Positions 16,182 to 24,082 of a stretch of 40,902 nt of DNA are shown piece after piece. Positions within the stretch are counted from its first letter, which is position 1. Every line of letters starts with the position of its first letter. Made by a program: the position numbers and the translations under genes. Under the pieces are notes generated by a model. The model was not told where the DNA came from, did no database searches, and was given only the letters and a program-made list of their open reading frames with translations. This DNA is from a virus: positions 1-40,902 of the IMG/VR virus record IMGVR_UViG_3300028666_000057; one strand, written 5' to 3'.

Positions 16182-18251
16182 ATGAAACGCAAGAGTCACC
16201 AGAGCATCCGGGCCTCAATCGACCTTGCGGTTGATTTGCGCCTTGGCAATGATGACCCGTTCAAGGTTGAGGCTGCGGCAGACGGCAAGGGCCCGCCCCG
16301 GCTGATGATCCACGCCTACAGCGGCGTCCCGTTCAGGCAGTGGTGGAGTCAGGACCCCGTCGTCGTCAACCTCGCCGGCATGAAGCTGCCCGCGAAAGCC
16401 GAACGTCTCGTACTGCTGATGGATCACGATCCTTCGCGCCCCATCGGCAACGCTACAGCCGTGAACAAGACCGAGAGCGACCTGTATGTCGAGGGCATCG
16501 CCTCGGTTCCGGGTCCGGACACGGACAAGTTCGTGCAGAGCAGCAAGAACGGCTTCCCCTGGCGCGCGTCGCAGGGCGCAAGCAAGCTGAAGGTCGCCTA
16601 CATCCAGGAGGATGAGGTTCTCGAAGTGAACGGCCAAGAATTTCCGGGACCCCTGACGCACGTCGTCTCGTGCGAACTGCAGGAAGTCTCAGTTGTAACC
16701 ATGGGAGCCGATGACGATACTGATAGCGTCGCGGCATCCGATCAGGAAAGGGATGAAATCATGAAGCGCATCCGTGCCACCGCGACCGGCCAGGAAGCCG
16801 TTGTCGATCCCAAGGCCTCGGGCGTGAAGGCCGGAGCCGAAACCGCGAAGGTAGTCGAAAGCGAACAGCCCAAAGTGGTCGCCAAGGCAACCGAAAAGGG
16901 CGCAGCGCCCGTCGTGGTTGTTGATGAACTGCAAGCTCGGCGCGAAGCCCATGCCGTAGAAGTCGAGCGCACCGCCGCCATCCGCGCCATTGCGGGCATC
17001 GACGCCAAAGTCGAAGCCCAGGCGATCCGCGAAGGCTGGACGGTCGAAAAGACCGAACTGACCGTTCTGCGCTCCAGTCGCCCGACCGGCGTGAATGTGA
17101 TCATCCAAGGCGATCAGAGCGTTGACAACACGGTCCTGCAGGCCGCGTTGTGTCAGACCCTCGGCCTGGAAAACGTTGAAAAGAAATTCCAGCCAAACGT
17201 GCTGGAAGCCGCCGACAAGCAGTTTCGCGGCCATATCGGTCTGCAGCAAATGATCGTTCTCGCTGCTCAGCGCAACGGGTACAACGGCTCGCCGTTCCTT
17301 CGCAGCGACTCGGACATGAAGCAAGCCATCCGCGCGGCGTTTTCGTCTGATGGTCTGGACAGCGTGTTTCTGAACGTCATGAACATGTTCCTAATGACGG
17401 CGTTCAACGCATGCGAAGACACTTGGCGCGAGATCGCCAAGATTGATCCGAGCGTGAATGACTTCCGGCAGTACAACACGTATGCCAACATCTCCGATCT
17501 GATCTTTGAGGATCTCGGAGCAAACGGCAAGATCAAGCATGGCGTGCTGAAAGATCAGGGCTACAGCAACAAGCTCGGCACCAAGGCCAAGATGATCTCG
17601 ATCACCCGCGAGGACATCATCAACGACTCGATCGGCATTCTGCGTGACATGACGCAGAAGCTCGGGCGTGGCGCTGGCCTCAAGCTGAACGTGGACTTCT
17701 GGACCTGTTTCCTGGATGACGCCGCGTTCTTCACCGCCGGCAACAAGAACTTGCTCGCCGGCGCTGGCACGGCTCTTGGTCACCCCGGTCTCAAGGCCGC
17801 GCAAACCGCGTTCCGCAAGCAGACCGGTCCCGATGGCTACCCGCTCGGCGTCGAGGCCAGCATCCTGCTGACGCCTCCGGAGCTGGAAGTCACCAGCGCC
17901 GAACTGATGACCTCCACAATGGTCAACACCGGTGGCGCGGCCACGGACCGTCAGGTGCCAAACCGCAACATCTGGGGCGGAAAGTTCAAGCAGGCCACAT
18001 CGGCGTACCTGTCTGGCAACCTCAAGAACTCATCCGGCACGGCGCTGGGAAGTTCCACCGCCTGGTACCTCGCGGCCAAGCCCGAGGATCTGCCAGTCAT
18101 CACCGTGGGTTTCCTGCGTGGCGCAGTTGCCCCGACGATTCAGCAGGTACAGCCGGATAATGATGATCTCGGGATCGTCATGCGCGGCTTCTTTGACTAC
18201 GGCGTGTCCAAGCAGGTCACGCAGGCAGCCATCAAAAACGCAGGCGTGTAA
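16182..18251 (+). CDS. Prohead protease-major capsid protein fusion
   Basis: Of 689 residues, the first 190 look like a phage prohead (S78-type) protease: LLMDHDPSRPIGNA holds a likely catalytic His, and LQEVSVVTMGAD matches the conserved EVS-V-T strand. Residues 190-310 are charged and Ala-rich, like a scaffold (delta) region. Residues 310-689 read as a Mu gpT-like or HK97-type coat protein (FNACEDTWREIAKI, YANISDLIFEDLG, ISITREDIINDSIG). Self-cleavage would release the coat. Fusion of protease and coat replaces the separate lambda C and E genes. A strong hairpin follows the stop. Confidence 0.85.
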   Translation: MKRKSHQSIRASIDLAVDLRLGNDDPFKVEAAADGKGPPRLMIHAYSGVPFRQWWSQDPVVVNLAGMKLPAKAERLVLLMDHDPSRPIGNATAVNKTESDLYVEGIASVPGPDTDKFVQSSKNGFPWRASQGASKLKVAYIQEDEVLEVNGQEFPGPLTHVVSCELQEVSVVTMGADDDTDSVAASDQERDEIMKRIRATATGQEAVVDPKASGVKAGAETAKVVESEQPKVVAKATEKGAAPVVVVDELQARREAHAVEVERTAAIRAIAGIDAKVEAQAIREGWTVEKTELTVLRSSRPTGVNVIIQGDQSVDNTVLQAALCQTLGLENVEKKFQPNVLEAADKQFRGHIGLQQMIVLAAQRNGYNGSPFLRSDSDMKQAIRAAFSSDGLDSVFLNVMNMFLMTAFNACEDTWREIAKIDPSVNDFRQYNTYANISDLIFEDLGANGKIKHGVLKDQGYSNKLGTKAKMISITREDIINDSIGILRDMTQKLGRGAGLKLNVDFWTCFLDDAAFFTAGNKNLLAGAGTALGHPGLKAAQTAFRKQTGPDGYPLGVEASILLTPPELEVTSAELMTSTMVNTGGAATDRQVPNRNIWGGKFKQATSAYLSGNLKNSSGTALGSSTAWYLAAKPEDLPVITVGFLRGAVAPTIQQVQPDNDDLGIVMRGFFDYGVSKQVTQAAIKNAGV

Positions 18252-18259
18252 CCGACTCT

Positions 18260-18294
18260 GCGTCGCCCCTTGGATTTTAACCTCGGGGCGACGC
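18260..18294 (+). terminator. Hairpin after capsid gene
   Basis: A perfect 10-bp stem pairs GCGTCGCCCC (18260-18269) with GGGGCGACGC (18285-18294) around a 15-nt loop that contains an extra GG/CC pair. No U-run follows, so it may be a partial terminator or protect the 3' end of the capsid mRNA. Confidence 0.75.
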
Positions 18295-18337
18295 GAGCAA
18301 ACCCATTGATTGACAAAGCATAGGAGCAAAGCAGCAC

Positions 18338-18832
18338 ATGACACCCACACCCGCAACCTACCTACAGTCCGATGAAATGATGCCGTATCTCAACTCTACG
18401 GTTAGCGACATCGCGGCTGGCACGGTCGTCGTTCTCAGCACCGGTCGTATCGGCATCGTTGGTCGCAAGATCCAGGCCAATACGCTTGGCGCCCTTTACA
18501 TTGAGGGCCTGTTCCGTATCACCAAAGACGCCAGCGTTGTCGCCATCGGCAACGATCTCTGGTGGGACGCGACCAATCAGGTCGCCACCACGACCAAGAG
18601 CGCCACAGCCAACATCTGGCTTGGCACGGCGGTATCGGTGCAGGTCACCGGCGACACCACGGTTGACTTCATCCTTGGCGAAGATCGCGTTCCGCAGGTT
18701 TCCGCGGCGATCACGGACAACACTGGCGGCGCGACCGTCACCACGTTTGCCGCGATCTCGGATCAGGCGACCAAGGATGCCGTCCATACCATTCTGGTTG
18801 CTCTGCGTGCGGCTGGCATCGTGGCTGCGTAA
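18338..18832 (+). CDS. DUF2190-type capsid decoration protein
   Basis: A 164-residue protein with the DUF2190 pattern: DIAAGTVVVLSTGRIGIVGR, then GALYIEGLFRITK, then VGNDLWWD-like and TVDFILGEDR. Family members are placed after the coat gene and resemble head decoration or fibre proteins such as lambda D. A short C-terminal extension (FAAISDQATKDAVHTILVAL) is helical. Hairpins on both sides of the gene suggest it is expressed at high and separately tuned levels. Confidence 0.8.
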   Translation: MTPTPATYLQSDEMMPYLNSTVSDIAAGTVVVLSTGRIGIVGRKIQANTLGALYIEGLFRITKDASVVAIGNDLWWDATNQVATTTKSATANIWLGTAVSVQVTGDTTVDFILGEDRVPQVSAAITDNTGGATVTTFAAISDQATKDAVHTILVALRAAGIVAA

Positions 18833-18851
18833 GGTTCGTTTCAGATCCAAG

Positions 18852-18883
18852 GGCGCGGCTGGTCATTTTGCGGCCGCCGCGCC
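18852..18883 (+). terminator. GC-rich hairpin after decoration gene
   Basis: GGCGCGGC (18852-18859) pairs perfectly with GCCGCGCC (18876-18883), with an inner GGTC/GGCC pairing, and is followed by TGTTTCATT. It resembles an intrinsic terminator with a poor U-tract and lies between two plus-strand genes. Confidence 0.7.
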
Positions 18884-18898
18884 TGTTTCATTGCAGAC

Positions 18899-19252
18899 AT
18901 GAAAGTCACACCAGAAATGATGTCCCGGCACCTGTCGCAGATAGCGTCATGCTTTCCTGCGACACAGGTAACGTTGTGCTTTCAAGGTTTCCGCGTTCCC
19001 GCCGTCCGCACCCGAAAGCGCCGCACGCAAGGCGTCAGCGATAACGTTGCGCGTGAAGATGTCGACCAGACGCTGGCGTATGTCATGCATAAACTCGGCC
19101 GTCAACCCGAAATCGGCGACATGGTTGAGGTCCTTGAACACGACAGCAAGAAAACCGCGTCCCGCCAGCGCGTCATGACGATTGACTTTGACACCATGTC
19201 CGACTCCATCCGCCGCCTTGGCCTTGTGCGTGAAGAGGCGGTGCATTCATGA
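18899..19252 (+). CDS. Neck/head completion candidate
   Basis: A 117-residue protein of no recognised family follows the decoration gene. A basic segment (VRTRKRRTQG) is followed by a helical region and a short beta part (VEVLEHDSKKTASRQRVMTI). Its place matches lambda head-tail joining genes (FI/FII region). The stop overlaps the next ATG. No strong ribosome site, since the hairpin at 18852 ends 15 nt upstream. Confidence 0.55.
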   Translation: MKVTPEMMSRHLSQIASCFPATQVTLCFQGFRVPAVRTRKRRTQGVSDNVAREDVDQTLAYVMHKLGRQPEIGDMVEVLEHDSKKTASRQRVMTIDFDTMSDSIRRLGLVREEAVHS

Positions 19253-20040
19253 TTGACGCCAGCACCATAATCACGCCAGGTGACATGGCCCGCGTTCAGA
19301 AGGCTATTGAGGACAGGCAAAGGCTTCTGGGAAAGTCCGCTCAGGACAGTGTGGTCTACGGCGCCATCCGCATGCTCACGTCGCTGCGGGCCAGCACGCG
19401 CAAAGGTCAAACCACGCGCAAGGCACTGCCGTACAAACCGGAACATGGTCGACCTGCATCAGATCGCTACCATATGCGCGGTGGCGTACTGCGGCAAATA
19501 TGGGGGCTTGAGGTTTGGGAACAGGGACTTGATCACCCACGAGTTAAGGTTCCGATGATCCAGCACCCCGTTGGACGCCCAAGCAAACGCGAAGGAGAAA
19601 ACGCAAACGCCTACCATAGGCGATTGCGCCTGTCTGGCCTTATGTCCATGCGTCCGGCCTGTTCGCGCGGCGAAGCTGAATCCAGTCGTCTTGCCAAAAT
19701 TGGACGTGTCGGCTTGGCGCAGCGGGCTTGGGTTGTAGCTCAGGCAGAATTACTTGGAAAAGGAAGCAGCGGCGGCGATCGCACAGCAAATATCGCCCGT
19801 GAGAACGTCAGCACTACGCGTTTCACCGGCCTGCATGATTGCATGATCACCATCAACAACCGACTAGGATACGCCGCCATGGCGTTCAAAGAGTCCGGAA
19901 GCCAGGCTGTGTCAACGGCCGCCAAACGCTGCTACGCTGCCATGACAGCCGTCCTGATGAAGCGCTTAACCGGTTCTGCCATTGGTAGCACATCCGATTA
20001 TGAGCGCCTTGGCGTCGATTATCCGGGGGGGGACGAATGA
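19249..20040 (+). CDS. Minor tail protein candidate (gpZ position)
   Basis: A 263-residue protein, start overlapping the upstream stop (ATGA) and stop overlapping the next ATG. It has basic N-terminal helices (DMARVQKAIEDRQRLLGK) and a central polar region; no catalytic motif is visible. In lambda-like order this is the place of the tail-completion protein Z. The call is by synteny only. Confidence 0.5.
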   Translation: MIDASTIITPGDMARVQKAIEDRQRLLGKSAQDSVVYGAIRMLTSLRASTRKGQTTRKALPYKPEHGRPASDRYHMRGGVLRQIWGLEVWEQGLDHPRVKVPMIQHPVGRPSKREGENANAYHRRLRLSGLMSMRPACSRGEAESSRLAKIGRVGLAQRAWVVAQAELLGKGSSGGDRTANIARENVSTTRFTGLHDCMITINNRLGYAAMAFKESGSQAVSTAAKRCYAAMTAVLMKRLTGSAIGSTSDYERLGVDYPGGDE

Positions 20041-20483
20041 GCGACCCAACCCCATTCATCCCCGAGGCCGTTTGCTGTGGTGCTGTTGCGAGCGCCATCA
20101 AGACCGCGCTTGCGACCATATTCCCGAAAGTGCTGGTTTACTCGTACTGGGATCTGGCCCCCGCCGTCAAAGTGAACCTCGAGCAGGTCGCGCCATTCAT
20201 CAGCGTCAACGCGGCTGTGTGTACTCCATCCGGCGTGCGCTCCAAAACACGCACACTGCACATGACGATCTTGATTGCCACGCACCCAAACGAAGACGAA
20301 AAGGGCACGCAACTAATGAAGCTTTACGCTTTGGTGCGCCCGGCGCTCGAAGGTCTGGCGCCGACAGACCAAACGACCTTGCGCACCACTGAATTTCTAA
20401 TCACAGGCGGCTCTCGTGGATTGGATAACCGCGGGGCTTTCATCGTCATCAATGGCACATACGGTGCCGTAATCGAACCATAG
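20037..20483 (+). CDS. Tail terminator candidate (gpU position)
   Basis: The 148-residue protein has alternating helix and strand (AIKTALATIFPKVLVYSYWD, TRTLHMTILIATHPNEDEKG, GAFIVINGTYGAVIEP), the alpha/beta layout of tail-terminator proteins that cap the tube. Position just before the tail-tube candidate agrees. No sequence signature was certain. Confidence 0.5.
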   Translation: MSDPTPFIPEAVCCGAVASAIKTALATIFPKVLVYSYWDLAPAVKVNLEQVAPFISVNAAVCTPSGVRSKTRTLHMTILIATHPNEDEKGTQLMKLYALVRPALEGLAPTDQTTLRTTEFLITGGSRGLDNRGAFIVINGTYGAVIEP

Positions 20484-20493
20484 GAGCACGGCC

Positions 20494-21207
20494 ATGCAAG
20501 GTACACAGATTGATTATTTCGGGCTTGTCGCGATCACGGGAAACAACCTCTTGCTTGAACTAAAATCAAGCAGCCTGAATCCGTCGCAGGACGAAGCCAC
20601 GGCATCCAACCGTCGCGGAGATGTTATCGCGAAAAACGTCTACAACCAGCGCAGCGACCCGCAGTGCGTTTATTCTGTGATCGGTACCTATGTGCTGTCG
20701 GCCCTGTCGCTGGGCAAGATGTATACGTTCAACAGCGTGAATTACATCCTGACGGAGGTATCCGTTGCCACGGCGAATGGGTCTGAGCTTCCGCAGTTGA
20801 CACTAAAAGGCATGCAGGTGCCTTCCACCTATGACGATTCGGTCGCATACGCCAAGCTGCCGCTACCCGCAATCTCCATTGCCGGGAGTTTCGCCGCCCA
20901 AAATCTGGCATTCACGACCGCTCCCATTTCCGAGACAAGCGGTGATATGACCAAGTCCGACTGGTCCGCTACGGCGCAGGTCGCTTACGCCAAGGATCAC
21001 GCCGGCGTCATGCTGGCCGCCAGCATCTATGGTACGAAGTACGAACAGAAGGTTGACTACGTGTTGACCATTATTGCGAACGCCGCACCAACTGTCACGG
21101 CCCCGACTGGATACTTCGTGTCCAGTCTGCCGACCATGGACGAAAGCCAGACGGACTACGCGTCCGGATCGTTCGCCATTACCAGCTTCGGCGTGCGCGC
21201 GGCGTAA
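20494..21207 (+). CDS. Major tail tube protein candidate
   Basis: A 237-residue beta-rich protein with ATG after TAGGAG. Segments such as CVYSVIGTYVLSALSLG and VNYILTEVSVATANGSELPQLTLKG look like tube-protein strands; the C-terminal part (TVTAPTGYFVSSLP) may be a surface domain. Order (terminator, then tube, then assembly protein, then tape measure) supports the call; it has no family signature I can name. Confidence 0.5.
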   Translation: MQGTQIDYFGLVAITGNNLLLELKSSSLNPSQDEATASNRRGDVIAKNVYNQRSDPQCVYSVIGTYVLSALSLGKMYTFNSVNYILTEVSVATANGSELPQLTLKGMQVPSTYDDSVAYAKLPLPAISIAGSFAAQNLAFTTAPISETSGDMTKSDWSATAQVAYAKDHAGVMLAASIYGTKYEQKVDYVLTIIANAAPTVTAPTGYFVSSLPTMDESQTDYASGSFAITSFGVRAA

Positions 21208-21229
21208 GCAACAGGCGCAGGAATCCGTT

Positions 21230-21925
21230 ATGTCCGCGACCGTCAGCAAATACGCGCTTGGCGTGATCGACCGGCTACAGGGCGAAGGAAAGACCCTGAC
21301 GCCGGTCGATATCATCCGCCTCAACGCGCTCGGTTTGCGCGTCGAAAACCCGCGCGCGGAGCTTGGCGCCATCGAGGCCCCGGCGGCAATCTGCGTCTCG
21401 GGCGTCTGGTTTCATGAACCAACGATTCAAAGCCTGACCTGGTTCGAAAACTGCGCCTGTTGCTGGTGGAGGTTCAGCGACGCCGGCCTTTTCCGCGCCA
21501 TGTCCTTTTCCATGCACAAGGCCCGAGAGCCCTACGCGTTCACCGGGGATCTGTTGTACGAGGGCCGAGCCCGCAAAGCTGTGTCTGCCTGGTGGAAAAG
21601 CCTGCCCTGCACCAAGTCCGAGATTGACGGAGTCATGGACCGGCTGTTGCGCGCGTCCGAAGGCGACGCCAAGGTATCGGACGATGTCGACCACGACGGA
21701 TGCGATTACGAATGGTTGCTGACAGATCTTGAGCTCGCCACGCATCAATCCCGCGATCGCTGGCTCACAGAAACACTGAGCTACTGCCTTTCCGTGCAAA
21801 AGAAGTGGTACCGCAATAAGGTGTCCGAAAGTGGCGGGGACACCACGGCCTTGACCAAAACAGCCTACTTGGATGCCAACGCCGCAGTTTTGCGGCTCTG
21901 TCAGGAGATCAGAAACCGTGGGTGA
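21230..21925 (+). CDS. Tail assembly protein candidate
   Basis: ATG at 21230 is preceded by CAGGA. The 231-residue product is helical with clusters of Trp and Cys (CACCWWRFS, SAWWKSLPC) and two acidic stretches. It sits where the tail assembly chaperones (lambda G/GT) lie, between tube and tape measure, but no slippery frameshift site is visible at its end, and it overlaps the next gene by 8 nt instead. Family not recognised. Confidence 0.5.
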   Translation: MSATVSKYALGVIDRLQGEGKTLTPVDIIRLNALGLRVENPRAELGAIEAPAAICVSGVWFHEPTIQSLTWFENCACCWWRFSDAGLFRAMSFSMHKAREPYAFTGDLLYEGRARKAVSAWWKSLPCTKSEIDGVMDRLLRASEGDAKVSDDVDHDGCDYEWLLTDLELATHQSRDRWLTETLSYCLSVQKKWYRNKVSESGGDTTALTKTAYLDANAAVLRLCQEIRNRG

Positions 21926-23159
21926 ATCTGGAACCATTACCCTGATCATTCGTGCGCGAAACCTTGCTAAAGAGGTTTTTCGAGACGCCGCTAACGACGC
22001 CAAGGGGTTTGGCGGTCAGTTGGGGGCCTTGCGCGGTCTCGCCAGCCTCAACGTCTGGCTGGAAATGGCACACCTCATTGAGCACGTCATCCGGCGCATC
22101 AACGAGTGGAAAAAGGAACACATGGCCGCCATGGCCGAAAGCGCCAAGGCAGAAATCGAGTTTCGCAACAAGGTCCGGGAAGCGTCTCAGGTCGACGAAA
22201 AGACCATTTCAGAGACACGCAGCACGTTCGACAAGGGAGAGGGCGCGCGCGGAAGGATGGAAGGCGGCGGGGATGAGCAAGCGCGCCTGCACGCACAAGA
22301 AGAGGCCATTGCGGCGCAGGAAAAAAAGATTAATCTTTTGAAAGAGGAGGCCGAAGCCACGATCAAAGTCCAGGCCGAGCAAGACACTCTTGCTAAGAAA
22401 TACGAGGGCATGGCCGGGACCGCCACTCTTGCCATAGAAAAGGCCAACGCTACGCTGGACAAAATGTCCGGAGGGAGTGGCGGCGCCGCATTTCATAAGC
22501 TGGATCCCGCTGCGCAAAAGATGCTTACCGATGACGCGAATGCTGCGCTTGTTCGGGCAAAAACGGATCAAGCCGAAGCAATTAAGAGTTTTAACGCTAC
22601 CCAGAAACAGCGCAACGAGACGGTTGAGAAGCTGGCCATAAACGAACAAAAGCAAATCACCGAAGGCAAGAATCTTACCAACCTGCACGCCCTGCACGAA
22701 GAACAGAACAGGGCCGTTGACATCAAGAATGAGGGCAAAGGTGCAGCCGCAGAAGCACAGGGGCAACTTGATCAGGCGAGAGGGTTTGCCGCCAAGGCCG
22801 GTATCTTTGACAAACAGCTTCGCGGTGGGAAACTGACCGATGAAGAAGAAATTGCCATCGGGTCTGAAAAGGGCTTGCGGATCCAGAAACAACGCCTGAA
22901 ACAGATCAAGATCGATGAAAAGCAGGTAGACGAACTGCGCAAACGCCAGGCTGCACATGTTGGCATGACACCCCGAGAGCGGCAGATTCTTGCGCGCGCG
23001 AACGAAAAAGCAAACGCTCAGCTTGCCATGGACGCCGCACGCGCGGCACAGGCAAAAGCCGATGGTATACTCGGAGAGCTCGGTAAAAACACCGTTAAGA
23101 TGGTCACCGACCTGGATCAGATTCGCAAGGATTTGGCAGCCAACCTACAGGCAAAGTGA
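21918..23159 (+). CDS. Coiled-coil protein, short tape-measure candidate
   Basis: GTG at 21918 follows AGGAG at 21903-21907. The 413-residue product opens with a LIIRARNLAKEVFRDAANDA segment like the N-terminus of tape-measure proteins, has one hydrophobic stretch near residue 40-50, and is then almost all charged heptad-like coiled coil (Lys/Glu/Ala/Gln) to the end. No muramidase or peptidase domain. Tape measures in lambda-like phages are usually twice this length or more, so a short tail is implied if the call is right. A scaffold role is the alternative. Confidence 0.6.
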   Translation: MGESGTITLIIRARNLAKEVFRDAANDAKGFGGQLGALRGLASLNVWLEMAHLIEHVIRRINEWKKEHMAAMAESAKAEIEFRNKVREASQVDEKTISETRSTFDKGEGARGRMEGGGDEQARLHAQEEAIAAQEKKINLLKEEAEATIKVQAEQDTLAKKYEGMAGTATLAIEKANATLDKMSGGSGGAAFHKLDPAAQKMLTDDANAALVRAKTDQAEAIKSFNATQKQRNETVEKLAINEQKQITEGKNLTNLHALHEEQNRAVDIKNEGKGAAAEAQGQLDQARGFAAKAGIFDKQLRGGKLTDEEEIAIGSEKGLRIQKQRLKQIKIDEKQVDELRKRQAAHVGMTPRERQILARANEKANAQLAMDAARAAQAKADGILGELGKNTVKMVTDLDQIRKDLAANLQAK

Positions 23160-23166
23160 GGAATTC

Positions 23167-23511
23167 ATGGGCTGGATCAACACATGGGACGCTATCCCCT
23201 TCGTTCCGGCAGACGCTGCAGCTTGCCTGATCATCGACGAAGAAACCCAGCTCGTCAACCGCATCACCACGTTTCTAAATTTGAACGGTGCCGGTTCGCC
23301 AAAGGTGCAGCAAAGTCAACTCACCGAATCTCACTATCGGTACGTTGGTTTGACGAAACTCTCTGCCGAAGCCTGCCAGACCTACATGAAGGCCAACATT
23401 CCATCGGGGACGATTCGTGGAGCCACCAACGTCAAGCGCGCCAACGAGGCCGATGGGTATTTTTGCGAAATCTGTGACCGCGTCGAAACGCCGTTTGCGG
23501 TGGTGACATGA
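23167..23511 (+). CDS. Hypothetical tail-tip region protein
   Basis: ATG at 23167 follows TGAGGA. The 114-residue product starts MGWINTWDAIPFVP and holds a CEIC pair near the end. No family recognised. Its stop overlaps the next ATG (ATGA). Position after the tape measure suggests a distal tail or baseplate part. Confidence 0.5.
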   Translation: MGWINTWDAIPFVPADAAACLIIDEETQLVNRITTFLNLNGAGSPKVQQSQLTESHYRYVGLTKLSAEACQTYMKANIPSGTIRGATNVKRANEADGYFCEICDRVETPFAVVT

Positions 23512-24080
23512 TCTTACGTGGCTATCTAAAACGCTTCCAGGCTGGCGATCCTGTGGCGAAGGTGTGCGATCACGTTCACCAGAACCGCATTGCTGCCGCG
23601 CTGGAAGACATCCAGGGCGTGGGCTGCAGGATCGACAAGCCCACAGACGGAACCCCCTGGAAGGTCATTGTCGACGGAACGTCAGACATCACCCCTGCCC
23701 CCGGAACCATGTCACCAGTCGGGTACGGAAGCAGCTACCCATTCGGATCAAACTACACCTTCGGGATATTGGCCAGCGACAACGTGCTCACCGTGTACAA
23801 AGGCAAAGCGCGCAGATTCACCCTTCCCGTTTACAAAGCCGATACTACTGCTGTAACTCTAGCCGATGGGCCAGCCCAGCGTGTTTGCTGGCGATGGTCC
23901 GTAGATTCTGGCTTGGAAATAATGACCACTGCGCAAGTAGACGATCCGCCATCTTGGGACGGAACTTACGCATCCGGAGTGGTGGCAATATTTGATGTTG
24001 CGGGTGGCGTTATCTCGCTAAACGACTACCAGCAATGCGGAATAGTACCTCTTGAAATGTTTGTTCCGGCGACGGCTTGA
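23508..24080 (+). CDS. Hypothetical tail-associated protein
   Basis: A 190-residue protein without signal peptide. The N-terminus is mixed alpha/beta (RGYLKRFQAGDPVAKV); the middle is Gly/Pro/Tyr-rich (VGYGSSYPFGSNYTFG) and the rest beta-like (VWRWSVDS-type, GTYASGVVAIFDV). It probably belongs to the tail tip or fibre base given its place. No recognised domain. Confidence 0.5.
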   Translation: MILRGYLKRFQAGDPVAKVCDHVHQNRIAAALEDIQGVGCRIDKPTDGTPWKVIVDGTSDITPAPGTMSPVGYGSSYPFGSNYTFGILASDNVLTVYKGKARRFTLPVYKADTTAVTLADGPAQRVCWRWSVDSGLEIMTTAQVDDPPSWDGTYASGVVAIFDVAGGVISLNDYQQCGIVPLEMFVPATA

Positions 24081-24082
24081 CC

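Noticed and set aside
16689-17324. Minus-strand open frame of 211 residues
   Set aside because: Antisense to the capsid fusion gene and not like any protein family.
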